Source of the DNA: Mycobacterium sp. GA-1199
GTDB lineage: Bacteria > Actinomycetota > Actinomycetes > Mycobacteriales > Mycobacteriaceae
DNA length: 64,000 bases
Direction: 5' to 3'
Assembly: GCF_001500045.1 (NCBI RefSeq)
Contig: NZ_LQIX01000009.1
Coordinates: forward strand, 50,737 to 114,736
Both the position numbers and the translations under genes were made by a program. Shown here piece by piece: positions 1 to 11,020 of the stretch. Every line of letters starts with the position of its first letter. The first letter of the stretch is position 1. Under the pieces are notes generated by a model, which did no database searches, was not told the DNA's origin, and saw only the letters and a list, made by a program, of their open reading frames with translations.

Positions 1-101
1 AGCAATTCGACACTGCCGTCGTCGAAGAAGGTGCTCAGACGCAGGAGCGGATCACGAGGGTCGAGCGATTCGCCGACTGTCTCGGGCGCCATGGTCGTCA
101 T
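1..101 (-). CDS. accD6: Propionyl/acetyl-CoA carboxylase beta subunit AccD6, N-terminus only
   Basis: Only the first 33 codons are inside the window; the gene runs off the left edge. The product begins MTTMAPETVGES and continues with DPRDPLLRLS, which fits my recollection of the mycobacterial AccD6 N-terminus. AccD6 is the carboxyltransferase subunit that makes malonyl-CoA for FAS-I and FAS-II. It is the last gene of the fabD-acpM-kasA-kasB-accD6 operon and starts 35 bp after kasB. A good Shine-Dalgarno (GGAGG) precedes the ATG at 101; a second in-frame ATG lies at 92. The identification rests on the short N-terminus plus position. Confidence 0.85.
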   Translation of the reverse strand, partial: MTTMAPETVGESLDPRDPLLRLSTFFDDGSVEL

Positions 102-136
102 TCAATACCTCCTAGTGCGCTGGATTCCGGGGAGTG

Positions 137-1399
137 TCAATACTTCCCGAAAGCGAGCGCGACGTTGTGCCCACCGAATCCGAACGAGTTGTTGATCGCG
201 TACTGGTAATTGCCCGACCGCGGTTCACCGGCGACCACGTCCAGATCGATGTCCGGATCGAGGTTACGCAGGTTCAGCGTCGGCGGAATGATGCCCTCCC
301 GCAACGCCATAACGGTCAGGATGGACTCCACGGCACCGACCGCGCCGACCGAGTGGCCGAGCGCCGCCTTGGGTGCGTATACCGCAGGCTTGTGGCCGCC
401 CATCGCATTGTTGATCGCCTTGCCCTCGGCCACGTCGCCGACGCTGGTGCCGGTGGCATGCGCGTTGACGTGGTCGATGTCCGTGGGCTGCAGCCCGGCG
501 AGTTGGATGGCGCGCGTCATCGCGTGACCGGCCTGTTCGCCGTTCGGGTCCGGCGCCACGATGTGGTAGCCGTCCGAGGTGATGCTGGCCCCCATGATCC
601 GGGCCAGGATGTTGGCGCCGCGAGCCTTGGCGTGCTCTTCGGTCTCGATGACCATCAGCGCACCACCTTCGCCGAACACGAACCCGTTGCGGTCCTTGTC
701 GAACGGACGGCATGCGCCGGCAGGGTCATCGTTGGTGGTGGACAAGACGATTCGCATCTGGGCGAAGCCGGCGATCGGCACCGCTTCGATCCTGGTCTCC
801 ACGCCGCCGCAGATCGCGACGTCGGCCTCGCCCAGCACGATGTTGCGCCAGGCGTGCGCGATGCCCTCCGAACCGGATGCGCAGGCCGACACCGGAGTGA
901 CCACTCCGGCGCGGGCCTTCCGCTCCAATCCCACTGCGGCGGCAGCGGCATTGGGCATGTACATCTGTACGGCCAGCGGTGAAACCGCCTTCAGACCCTT
1001 GGCGCGCATGTTGTCGTAGCTGAACACCAACTCCTCGGTGGAGCCCATGCCGGTGCCGATCGACACCGTCAGCCGTTTGGGGTCCACCTCGGGTGTGCCC
1101 GCGTTCTCCCAGACCCGCCGGCCCAGGACCGTCGACATCTTCTGCAGATACGACAGTCGGCGCAGTTCCACCTTGCTCAACTCGTGGTCGAAGTCCTCGA
1201 GGAGATGCCCGCCGATGCGAACCGGCAGGTCATACTCCTCGACGAACGGGTCCTCGAGTTTGCGGATTCCGCTCTGGCCGTCCAGCAGCTTCTTCCAGGT
1301 CTCGTCCGCGCTGGTGGCCAGGGCGGTCGTCATGGCGATACCCGTGACGACGACGTTGGGGAAACCGTCCCCCGTGGAAAGTGCGGCTGACCCTGCCAT
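137..1399 (-). CDS. kasB: Beta-ketoacyl-ACP synthase KasB (FAS-II elongation)
   Basis: This 420-residue condensing enzyme of the FabF/KAS II type adds malonyl-AcpM units during meromycolate elongation. The Cys-His-His catalytic set is visible: Cys173 in [10 protein letters not shown], His314 in [11 protein letters not shown], and His349 in [12 protein letters not shown] with Lys344 just before. It lies 23 bp downstream of kasA, its clear paralogue, and upstream of accD6. The second position in the operon and the longer N-terminus mark it as KasB rather than KasA. KasB is known to be needed for full-length mycolates and acid fastness. Confidence 0.95.
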   Translation of the reverse strand: MAGSAALSTGDGFPNVVVTGIAMTTALATSADETWKKLLDGQSGIRKLEDPFVEEYDLPVRIGGHLLEDFDHELSKVELRRLSYLQKMSTVLGRRVWENAGTPEVDPKRLTVSIGTGMGSTEELVFSYDNMRAKGLKAVSPLAVQMYMPNAAAAAVGLERKARAGVVTPVSACASGSEGIAHAWRNIVLGEADVAICGGVETRIEAVPIAGFAQMRIVLSTTNDDPAGACRPFDKDRNGFVFGEGGALMVIETEEHAKARGANILARIMGASITSDGYHIVAPDPNGEQAGHAMTRAIQLAGLQPTDIDHVNAHATGTSVGDVAEGKAINNAMGGHKPAVYAPKAALGHSVGAVGAVESILTVMALREGIIPPTLNLRNLDPDIDLDVVAGEPRSGNYQYAINNSFGFGGHNVALAFGKY

Positions 1400-1422
1400 T
1401 CCTGCCCGAGAATTCCTTCCGC

Positions 1423-2673
1423 TCAGTAGCGTCCGAAGGCCAGGGCGACATTGTGTCCGCCGAAGCCGAACGAGTTGTTGATGGCGTACTGGTAGTCGCC
1501 ATAACGAGGCTCGCCTGCAACCACATCGAGATCGATCTCAGGATCGGGCGTTTCGTAGTTCAGTGTCGGCGGGATGACGCCGTCACGCAGCGAGAGCACG
1601 GTCAGAACCGATTCCAGCGCGCCGACCGCTCCGATGGAGTGGCCGAGCGCCGACTTCGGCGCGTAGACCGCCGCGTGCTCCACCCCGGCCGACCGGATCG
1701 CGTTGGCCTCGGCGACGTCACCGATGGACGTGGCGGTGGCGTGTGCGTTGACGTGCTGGATGTCCTTGGGCTCGAGGCCCGCGGTCTCCATCGCACGCTT
1801 CATCGCCTGGCCGGCGCGAAGACCGTCGGACGCAGGGGCCACCATGTGGAAGGCATCGGACGTGATGCCCGCACCCATCAGGCGGGCCAACGGCTTGGCG
1901 CCGCGGGCCTTGGCGTGCTCCTCGGTCTCGATGACCATCAGCGCACCGGCCTCGCCGAAGACGAACCCGTCGCGGTTCTTGTCGAACGGCCGCGAGGCAC
2001 CCTCGGGATCCTCGTTGTTGGTCGACATCGCGCGCATCATGGAGAACGCCGCGATCGGCAGCGCTTCGATTCCGCCCTCGACGCCTCCGACCACCGCGAT
2101 GTCGGCGTCACCCATGACGATCTGACGCCAGCCGTGGGCGATGGCCTCCGAACCCGACGAGCAGGCCGAGACCGGGGTGATGACCCCGGCCCTCGCGCCC
2201 AGCTGCAGACCGATCACCGCGGCCGCACCGTTCGGCATGATCATCTGCACCGCGAGCGGCGACACCTTGCGGGGGCCGCCCTCGTTCATCGCGTCGTAGG
2301 TCTCGACGATCTTCTCGCCGCCACCCAGACCAGTGCCGACGACCACGGCGAAGCGATCCGGATCGACCTCGGGCGTGCCCGCGGTCTCCCAGAGCTGGCC
2401 AGACAGGTACTTGGCCATGCGCTGGACATACGACATCCGTCGCATGTCCAGTCGCGTCATGTGGTCGTCGATCGCGTCGACGAGGTGACCACCGATGCGG
2501 ACCGGCAGGTCCCACTTGGTGACGAACTCGTCCTCGAGGACGCGGATGCCGCTTTCGCCGGCCAGCAGCCCCTTCCACGTGCTCTCGATGTCCGCCGCGA
2601 CCGACGTGGTCGCCGTGACGGCGGTCACGACGACGTTGGGGAAACCGCCGTTAGCAGTGGAAGGTCTACTCAT
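1423..2673 (-). CDS. kasA: Beta-ketoacyl-ACP synthase KasA (FAS-II elongation)
   Basis: The 416-residue KAS enzyme catalyses early FAS-II condensation of acyl-AcpM with malonyl-AcpM. Cys171 ([10 protein letters not shown]), His311 (NAHATATS), Lys340 and His345 (KSALGHS) fall exactly at the numbering known for mycobacterial KasA. The start codon overlaps the acpM stop in an ATGA junction, so translation is probably coupled. KasA is essential in mycobacteria and is the target of thiolactomycin-type inhibitors (family knowledge). Confidence 0.96.
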   Translation of the reverse strand: MSRPSTANGGFPNVVVTAVTATTSVAADIESTWKGLLAGESGIRVLEDEFVTKWDLPVRIGGHLVDAIDDHMTRLDMRRMSYVQRMAKYLSGQLWETAGTPEVDPDRFAVVVGTGLGGGEKIVETYDAMNEGGPRKVSPLAVQMIMPNGAAAVIGLQLGARAGVITPVSACSSGSEAIAHGWRQIVMGDADIAVVGGVEGGIEALPIAAFSMMRAMSTNNEDPEGASRPFDKNRDGFVFGEAGALMVIETEEHAKARGAKPLARLMGAGITSDAFHMVAPASDGLRAGQAMKRAMETAGLEPKDIQHVNAHATATSIGDVAEANAIRSAGVEHAAVYAPKSALGHSIGAVGALESVLTVLSLRDGVIPPTLNYETPDPEIDLDVVAGEPRYGDYQYAINNSFGFGGHNVALAFGRY

Positions 2674-2972
2674 GCCCGATCGGCTTCGATCTGCGCGCGG
2701 ATGGCCGCGGCCGCTTCGGGGTTCTCTTCCTCGAGCTTCTGGATGTAGGTGACGACGTCGCCGACGGTGCGAAGACCGGCGAGGTCCTCGTCCGGGATCT
2801 TCACGCCGTACTTGTCCTCGGTCTGCACGGCGATCTCGACCATCGACAGCGAGTCGATGTCCAGGTCGTCGACGAAGCTCTTCTCAGGGGTGACCTCGGA
2901 AGGCTCGATACCGGTGACCTCTTCGATGATCTCGGCGAGACCGGCGATGATTTCGTCCTGACTGGCGGCCAC
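2670..2972 (-). CDS. acpM: Meromycolate-extension acyl carrier protein AcpM
   Basis: This 100-residue acidic protein carries the phosphopantetheine site [11 protein letters not shown], with Ser41 the expected attachment residue. The first 80 residues form a normal ACP; the rest ([18 protein letters not shown]) is the C-terminal extension typical of mycobacterial AcpM, somewhat shorter than the 115-residue M. tuberculosis protein. It carries growing meromycolyl chains between KasA/KasB and the other FAS-II enzymes. It lies 76 bp after fabD and overlaps kasA by 4 bp. Confidence 0.96.
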   Translation of the reverse strand: MAASQDEIIAGLAEIIEEVTGIEPSEVTPEKSFVDDLDIDSLSMVEIAVQTEDKYGVKIPDEDLAGLRTVGDVVTYIQKLEEENPEAAAAIRAQIEADRA

Positions 2973-3048
2973 GTTGGCTCCTTCTATTCAGTGGTGTTAC
3001 TTGATGGGAATGACGATCGTTATGTGGTTGTGTCTGGCGCAGGCCCGC

Positions 3049-3960
3049 TTATGAGAGTTCGGCGAGCCCGTCCAGGTCAGCGGGGGACTTGACGGCGTGC
3101 GTCGGCGCCCCCCGAAGTTCTCTTTTCGCGATACCCGCGAGCGTCCCGGCGGGCGGGAACTCGACGATCGCGGTCACATCGAGCCGGCGCATCGTCTCGG
3201 TGCACAGGTCCCAGCGGACCGGGCGCGTCATCTGCGCCACCAGCTTGCTCATGGCGTCGGCCGCCGAATCCACCGGCTGGCCATCCGCGTTCGACAGTAG
3301 CGTCGTGTTCGGCTCGGCGCTCGTTACACCTTCGGCCGCGGCGGCGTAGCCGTCGAGGGCCGAGGCCATGTAGTGGGTGTGGAAGGCGCCGGCGGTGGCC
3401 AGCTTGCGCACCCGCGCCTTCTCCGGCGGATCCTCGACCAGCTTGTCCAGTGCGGCGACCGCACCGGCGGCGACTATCTGTCCCGCCGCGTTGCGGTTGG
3501 CCGGGACCAGGTCCAGCGCCTCGAGGCGGGCCAGCACGTCGGTTTCCTCACCGCCGAGCACGGCGGCCATACCCGTGGGCTCGACCGCACACGCCTTGGC
3601 CATCTCGGCGCCGCGGGTGGCAGCCAGCTTGACGGCATCGTCGGCGGAGATCACCCCGGCGATCGCGTAGGCGGCGATCTCTCCGACGGAGTGGCCTGCC
3701 ACCACGGTCTTCTTGTCGACGATCGAACCGCGCCGGGTCAGTTCCTCGTGGGCCAGCAGCGTGGCCGCCACGACGAGCGGCTGGGTCACCGCCGTGTCGG
3801 TGATCTCCTCTGCCGACGCGGTGGTGCCCAGCTGCGCCAAGTCCAGCCCGCTGATCTCGGACCATCCGGCGAGCCGCTCGGCGGCGCCGGGCAGCTCCAG
3901 CCATGCGGCGAGCATGCCGGGTGTCTGTGAGCCCTGTCCGGGCGCGAGAAGTGCAAGCAC
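3049..3960 (-). CDS. fabD: Malonyl-CoA:AcpM transacylase FabD
   Basis: The 303-residue protein transfers malonyl from CoA to AcpM and feeds the condensing enzymes encoded downstream. The N-terminal GQGSQ loop, the nucleophile Ser91 in GHSVGE, Arg115 (TRGAEM) and His193/His195 in AFHTHYM are all in place. It is the first gene of the FAS-II operon. The start codon is a GTG. The 125-bp region upstream, shared with the end of mabR, should hold the operon promoter. Confidence 0.95.
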   Translation of the reverse strand: MLALLAPGQGSQTPGMLAAWLELPGAAERLAGWSEISGLDLAQLGTTASAEEITDTAVTQPLVVAATLLAHEELTRRGSIVDKKTVVAGHSVGEIAAYAIAGVISADDAVKLAATRGAEMAKACAVEPTGMAAVLGGEETDVLARLEALDLVPANRNAAGQIVAAGAVAALDKLVEDPPEKARVRKLATAGAFHTHYMASALDGYAAAAEGVTSAEPNTTLLSNADGQPVDSAADAMSKLVAQMTRPVRWDLCTETMRRLDVTAIVEFPPAGTLAGIAKRELRGAPTHAVKSPADLDGLAELS

Positions 3961-4026
3961 ATCATTAAGAGAACACTGTGAAGACTGGTTTGCGCGGTGT
4001 AAGAGATTATGAACCTGGTCTTATGT

Positions 4027-4047
4027 TTTTGTAGAGACTCCACAAAA
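4027..4047. promoter_or_regulatory. Inverted repeat upstream of fabD, candidate MabR operator
   Basis: TTTTGT and ACAAAA form 6-bp arms separated by 9 bp, about 70 bp before the fabD start and next to the end of mabR. MabR is known to bind upstream of fabD in M. tuberculosis and to control the FAS-II operon. The arms are AT-rich in an otherwise GC-rich sequence. That this repeat is the actual MabR site is an inference. Confidence 0.45.
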
Positions 4048-4085
4048 TCGCCTGTGATGCGACGCTACCGAAATCTGCCCGCGAC

Positions 4086-5375
4086 CTATGCCGTGTCCGG
4101 CTGAGTGGTGAGCGCTGCTGGTCGCAGCGCCGGCCGCGCCGGGTTGATCATGTTTGCTGTGCTCGTCTGGTACGGCTGACGACCCAGTCGGCTGACGGTG
4201 ACGGCCACCCGCAACACGTAGGCGTCGCGCGGAAGCGTGGGATCGCGCCCGGTGAAGTCGGCGATTCGCCTCAGCCGGTACCGGACGGTATTTGGATGAA
4301 CGAACAATTTACGTGCGCAGGCCTCGATCGCCCCGCCCGAGTCGAGGTAGGCATCGAGGGTCTCCGTCAGCGCCGGACCCGCGTCGGCCAGGGGCCTCAT
4401 CACCTCGGTCTCCAACGCCGCGATCGCCGACACGTCGCCCAGCAGCGCGCGTTCGGGGAGGAGCTCGCGCGCCGACACCGGCCGCGGCGCACCCGGCCAG
4501 CCGGTGACGGCGTTCATGCCCGCGATGGCCTCGGTGGCGCTGCGGTGAGCGCTCGCCAGCGTGGTGGCGGTGGGTCCGACCACGACGGGCCCCTCGGCGA
4601 ACACCGTCAACACGTCGGTGAGGAACCTGTCTGTCGGGGAGAGCGCACCGGACACGATCGCGACGAGCCACGTGCCGTGCACGTCCGACAGCGCGGCCCG
4701 GCCATTGCGCCGCACCACGTCATGGACGTCGTCGCTGGCCAGATCGATGCGGTCGGGCTGCGGCAACCCGACGATGACGGTGGCGGGTGCGGTGGCATCC
4801 CAGTTCAGCGCGGCGGCCTGAGACTGCAGCTCCGGGCCGATGTCGCCGCGCACCACCGCGTCGACGACGTTGGCCTCCATCCGGGTATCCCACGCGCCCC
4901 GCGCCTCGGCCTGGTCGGCATAGGCGCTGGCCGCGGCGAACGCGAGGTCGCGGCTGTAGCGCAGGATGCCGGCGGTCAGCGCGGTCAGCTGCTCCTCGGA
5001 GCGGGCCAGCAGCGGCACCACCTCTTCGAAGAACTCCATGGTGACGCGCACCATCTCCACCGACTGCCGCAGCGCGATGCGCCGCCGCAGGTCCTGCGGA
5101 ACCACCTCGAAGGCCTGCGCGGTGTAGCTCACGTTGCTCTGCGGGTCCCGCATCCACTCGACGAAGTTCACCACCGCGGTCTGCACGACCAGCTGGACGC
5201 TGGCCCGCTGCGACGCCTCGAGTTCGGCGAAGAACGGCAGGCGTTCCTCCAGCGCGCGCACGGCATCGGTGGCCACCCGGCCCGAATACTGCTGCAACCG
5301 GCGCAGCACGGAGTCGGGAACGGCCCCCAGAACCTCGACCGTCGACTTCGGTGGTACGAACCGGTTGTTCGGCAC
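4086..5375 (-). CDS. mabR: PucR-family transcriptional regulator MabR of the FAS-II operon
   Basis: The 429-residue protein sits directly upstream of fabD, the position of MabR (Rv2242), the regulator of mycolic acid biosynthesis. Residues 1-180 are a helical CdaR/PucR-type sensor part. The C-terminus (about 330-400) holds the PucR helix-turn-helix, seen as ACARKLFVHPNTVRYRLRRI. It is 125 bp from fabD and on the same strand. The ORF starts with ATG at 5375; about 20 residues after the helix-turn-helix domain form a low-complexity Ala/Pro tail. Confidence 0.88.
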   Translation of the reverse strand: MPNNRFVPPKSTVEVLGAVPDSVLRRLQQYSGRVATDAVRALEERLPFFAELEASQRASVQLVVQTAVVNFVEWMRDPQSNVSYTAQAFEVVPQDLRRRIALRQSVEMVRVTMEFFEEVVPLLARSEEQLTALTAGILRYSRDLAFAAASAYADQAEARGAWDTRMEANVVDAVVRGDIGPELQSQAAALNWDATAPATVIVGLPQPDRIDLASDDVHDVVRRNGRAALSDVHGTWLVAIVSGALSPTDRFLTDVLTVFAEGPVVVGPTATTLASAHRSATEAIAGMNAVTGWPGAPRPVSARELLPERALLGDVSAIAALETEVMRPLADAGPALTETLDAYLDSGGAIEACARKLFVHPNTVRYRLRRIADFTGRDPTLPRDAYVLRVAVTVSRLGRQPYQTSTANMINPARPALRPAALTTQPDTA

Positions 5376-5431
5376 CTCTAAAGGCTACGCCACCCTTATA
5401 GAGGAAACCTCCAAGCTGCCGGGCGTGCTGC

Positions 5432-8221
<2,790 letters not shown>

Positions 8222-8396
8222 CTTCCGCTCCTTGGTAGGCGGTTCGGGTGCCCACGCCCGTCGCGCAGATGTTTTCTGCGCTCGATCCGTGAGCGACGGG
8301 TTCCATCCTTCTCCCATCCTGCCCCACACGCACCGGTGGGGTCGCCCACCGGAATGAACCGGCGATCGCCGGACCGAACCGGTAACGTCTGCAGCC

Positions 8397-8972
8397 GTGG
8401 TGATCGGTGCGCTGGTGCAGAAACCGCTGCGGATCGGCGCATTCGTGGTCGGCCTCTCGGCCACCGCCGCCATGGTCGTCGTCGGTTGTAGCAGCGTCAC
8501 CCAGGGCTCTGCACAGGTCGACGCGGCCGACGCGCCGGTGTACCGGGCGTCGGTGTCGGCCTCCCTGGCGGAGTCGGCGGCCAGTTCCAGCGCCAGGGAA
8601 TCGGAACGCCAGGTCTCGATCACCAGGGAGGCGATCCACTCGTCGTGCGAGACGCTGAGCTCGACCAGCGTCGAGGCGATCACCGCGGTCAACGGTTACG
8701 TCGATGCCTTCAACCGGAGCGCGGGCGACGTAACCGCCAAGGCCGGGCCCGCGATCGACGCGCTGAACCACAGCGCCGACATGGTCGCGCGCAGCATTGC
8801 CGATCCGCTGGGTCCCGAGCTGACGAATGCGCTCAACGGCTGGGTCGACGCCGCCAGGGGCGTGGCCACCGCGATCGCCGGCAACTACGGGCCTGACGAG
8901 TTCAACGCCGCGATCACCCGGCTCAACGACACCAAGACCACGGCGCTCAACCTCTGCGACGCCTCGTATTGA
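8397..8972 (+). CDS. Small lipoprotein or membrane-anchored protein (Rv2240c position)
   Basis: The 191-residue protein has an N-terminal hydrophobic segment ending in a lipobox-like VVVGCSS near residues 28-33, so it is probably an outer-leaflet lipoprotein. The mature part is Ala/Ser-rich and helical, with a Cys pair (SSCETLSS and NLCDASY) that could form a disulphide. It starts with GTG and is divergent from aceE, with about 175 bp between them. The same gene order is found in M. tuberculosis (Rv2240c). Function unknown. Confidence 0.75.
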   Translation: MVIGALVQKPLRIGAFVVGLSATAAMVVVGCSSVTQGSAQVDAADAPVYRASVSASLAESAASSSARESERQVSITREAIHSSCETLSSTSVEAITAVNGYVDAFNRSAGDVTAKAGPAIDALNHSADMVARSIADPLGPELTNALNGWVDAARGVATAIAGNYGPDEFNAAITRLNDTKTTALNLCDASY

Positions 8973-9110
8973 CCGAGCGGATATTTGACCAACCTTGCTG
9001 CCAGTCACGTGCAGGCGTGGTGCTTCGTGCGACGATAGGGCGCAAGACACAGGCCCAAAGGACACTGCCGAGCGCAACATGCGCCCGAGCCGGCTGAAGG
9101 AGGACCGACC

Positions 9111-9539
9111 GTGGTCGCGGCGGATGACGCCCCGAACTACGCCCACAGACTGGGCATCCAAAAAGATCAGGTTGTACAGGAACTGGGCTGGGACGAGGAC
9201 GTCGACGACGACATCCGAGCCGACATCGAGGAAGCGTGCGGCGGCGAGCTGCTCGACGAGGATGCCGACGAGGTCATCGACGTCGTACTGCTGTGGTGGC
9301 GCGACGACGACGGAGACCTCGTGGATGCGCTGATGGACGCCATCACCCCGTTGGCCGACGACGGCGTCATCTGGGTGGTGACCCCGAAGACGGGCAAACC
9401 CGGCCACGTCCAACCGGCCGAGGTCGCCGAGTCGGCACCCACCGCCGGGTTGATGCAGACATCGTCGGCCAACCTCGGTGACTGGATCGCGACCCGGCTG
9501 GTGCAACCGAAGTCGAAGGCAGCGGGGCGGCGCGGATGA
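9111..9539 (+). CDS. DUF3052 family protein (Rv2239c-like)
   Basis: The 142-residue acidic cytoplasmic protein has the DUF3052 pattern: GIQKDQVVQELGWD near the start, a D/E-rich middle, and a Trp-containing core VVLLWWRDDDGDL followed by GVIWVVTPKTG. Function is not established. A GGAGG site precedes the GTG start. Its stop codon lies in the first copy of the 32-bp tandem repeat that leads into ahpE, so the two genes are probably cotranscribed. Confidence 0.82.
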   Translation: MVAADDAPNYAHRLGIQKDQVVQELGWDEDVDDDIRADIEEACGGELLDEDADEVIDVVLLWWRDDDGDLVDALMDAITPLADDGVIWVVTPKTGKPGHVQPAEVAESAPTAGLMQTSSANLGDWIATRLVQPKSKAAGRRG

Positions 9540-9635
9540 GCGCTTGCGCGAAGACCAGAGGATGCGGATGAGCGCTTGCGCGAAGACCAGAGGATGCGGA
9601 TGAGCGCTTGCGCGAAGACCAGAGGATGCGGATGA
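9532..9635 (+). repeat. Triplicated 32-bp repeat with chained mini-ORFs
   Basis: Three perfect 32-bp copies (9532-9563, 9564-9595, 9596-9627) plus the first 8 bp of a fourth lie between the DUF3052 gene and ahpE. Each copy holds a ribosome-site-like AGAGG followed by GATG. Each ATG (9536, 9568, 9600) opens the same 11-codon ORF, MSACAKTRGCG, whose TGA overlaps the next ATG as ATGA. The chain links the DUF3052 stop codon to the ahpE start. Small ORFs with ATGA overlaps between operon genes are a known property of mycobacterial interspersed repetitive units; the unit here is shorter than those. Confidence 0.9.
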
Positions 9636-10099
9636 TGATCGAGGTCGGTGCAGAGGCGCCCGATTTCACGCTCAAGGACCAGAACGGTCAGCCCGTCACG
9701 CTGAGCGATTTCCGGGGCGCCAAGAACGTGCTGCTGGTGTTCTTCCCGCTGGCGTTCACGGGCATCTGCCAGGGTGAGCTCGACGAGGTCCGCGACCGGT
9801 TGCCCGAGTACGAGAACGACGACACCGCGACGCTGGCGATCTCAGTGGGCCCGCCGCCGACCCACAAGATCTGGGCCACTCAGAGCGGCTTCACGTTCCC
9901 CGTTCTGTCGGATTTCTGGCCGCACGGAGAGGTCGCGATGGCCTACGGGGTGTTCAACCAGGCCGCGGGCATCGCCAACCGCGGTACGTTCGTCGTCGAC
10001 CGCAGCGGGATCGTCCGGTTCGCCGAGATGAAGGAGCCGGGGGAGGCCCGGGATCAGGCGCTGTGGACCGACGCGCTGGCGGCGCTGCGCAACGGCTGA
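9635..10099 (+). CDS. ahpE: One-cysteine peroxiredoxin AhpE
   Basis: The 154-residue thioredoxin-fold peroxidase reduces hydroperoxides and peroxynitrite. The peroxidatic Cys45 lies in AFTGICQGEL and no second resolving cysteine is present, as in M. tuberculosis AhpE (a 1-Cys type recycled by mycothiol/mycoredoxin). The start at 9635 gives MIEVGAEAPDF, matching the family N-terminus and the Cys45 numbering; an ATG at 9632 is the alternative. The ribosome site lies in the third copy of the upstream repeat. The tRNA-Val gene follows 45 bp later. Confidence 0.95.
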   Translation: MIEVGAEAPDFTLKDQNGQPVTLSDFRGAKNVLLVFFPLAFTGICQGELDEVRDRLPEYENDDTATLAISVGPPPTHKIWATQSGFTFPVLSDFWPHGEVAMAYGVFNQAAGIANRGTFVVDRSGIVRFAEMKEPGEARDQALWTDALAALRNG

Positions 10100-10144
10100 G
10101 GTGATTTTTCGTCGCAGGTCATGGCCGTGTAGCTTGCCCTGCAG

Positions 10145-10219
10145 GGGCGCGTAGCTCAGTGGTAGAGCTCTGGTTTTACACACCAGCGGTCGGCGGTTCG
10201 ATACCGTCCGCGCCCACCA
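10145..10219 (+). tRNA. tRNA-Val (anticodon UAC)
   Basis: The cloverleaf can be folded by eye. The acceptor GGGCGCG pairs with CGCGCCC, the D arm is GCTC-AGTGGTAG-AGC, and the anticodon stem CTGGT/ACCAG closes the loop TTTACAC with anticodon TAC. The T arm contains TTCGATA, and a 3' CCA is encoded. UAC reads GUA, hence valine. The gene lies immediately upstream of the accessory block and is a plausible past integration site. Confidence 0.95.
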
Positions 10220-10336
10220 AAGCTATCGCTGGTGAGCGGCGTGATCCACGGTGACGCCGACCGCCGCCCGATGCCGCGCGAGCGCCCAGTGTCCCAAGAG
10301 TGTCCCAGCGGTCAACAACGATGTCCCTAAGTGGGA

Positions 10337-10905
10337 TCACTTGCCCGCCTCGGGGCGCCGGGGCCGCTGCCACATCGCATGGAACTCCGCTTCGCCCTTC
10401 AACGCGCGATCCATCGTCTCGGGTACGGGCACCGTTGCGTTTGGGTTCGGGGTGTAGCCGACGAAGTAGGAGAGTTCGGACGGCGGTGCCACCTCATGTC
10501 GCCGATTTCGAGTTCGACCAGCGCTTCCTCGTAGGCGTGTTCATCGCTTGGTCGGAGCATCGTCTTCAGTCGCTGGGTGATGGTCCGACCGACGCCCGGC
10601 GAGGCGTTCCCCATTAGGGTGTACAGCACGTTCCGGACGTTGATCAAGTAGTAGGTCGATTGAGCACCCCCGACTCCGCGCCACTGATCGCCGAGAGGGC
10701 CGACCGGAGCGTCCGGCCATGCTCCGTCCTCAACTAGTTCGGAAACTCGCCGGAAGAAATCCTGCACGCGTTCGACTTGCACACGCCCGTGCTCGCCCAG
10801 TCCCGCCTCGTCGGCAATCGCAGCAGCGTCTCGCTGGTGAAAATTAGGACGCAGACCTTCATCGGCAACCCATTGGGCCGGAGACTGTTCGTCACTAGGC
10901 GTGAC
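10337..10905 (-). pseudogene. Frameshifted hypothetical gene downstream of tRNA-Val
   Basis: Two minus-strand reading frames look like one protein. The longer upstream part includes YYLINVRNVLYTLMGN and EALVELEIGDMRWHRRP. Near 10475-10490 the protein-like signal moves to another frame, reading ELSYFVGYTPNPNATVPV and ending ...RRPEAGK at 10337. No convincing start is seen at the 5' end. I do not recognise the family. Its place between a tRNA and the gene cluster suggests decaying integrated DNA. The 117 bp between it and the tRNA hold only two copies of GTGTCCCA and no gene. Confidence 0.45.
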
Positions 10906-10906
10906 A

Positions 10907-11020
10907 TCACTTCTGGGCGCTGCTGCAAGGTCGGTGCCGCACAATGCAGAACTCGTTGCCCTCAAGGTTTTTGAGGACGACAACAACACCTTCGGGGTGT
11001 CCTCGGGATTTGAATGCTTC
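10907..11020 (-). pseudogene. C-terminal fragment of a VOC/glyoxalase-like protein
   Basis: Directly after the P450 stop codon, and in the same frame, 37 codons read HPEGVVVVLKNLEGNEFCIV. This resembles the last strand of vicinal-oxygen-chelate proteins, usually written as ADPEGNEFCVL. No matching N-terminal half is nearby. It appears to be the stump of a gene cut when the neighbouring cluster or its flank was rearranged. The call rests on this one motif. Confidence 0.4.

Noticed and set aside
9532..9627. The 32-bp repeats as a small CRISPR array
   Set aside because: Copies abut directly without spacers and carry ORFs and ribosome sites; no cas genes.
10176..10373. Minus-strand ORF with C-terminus GADGIEPPTAGV crossing the tRNA
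   Set aside because: It reads through tRNA-Val in reverse; such tails are known artefacts of translated tRNA genes. No start signal or family.
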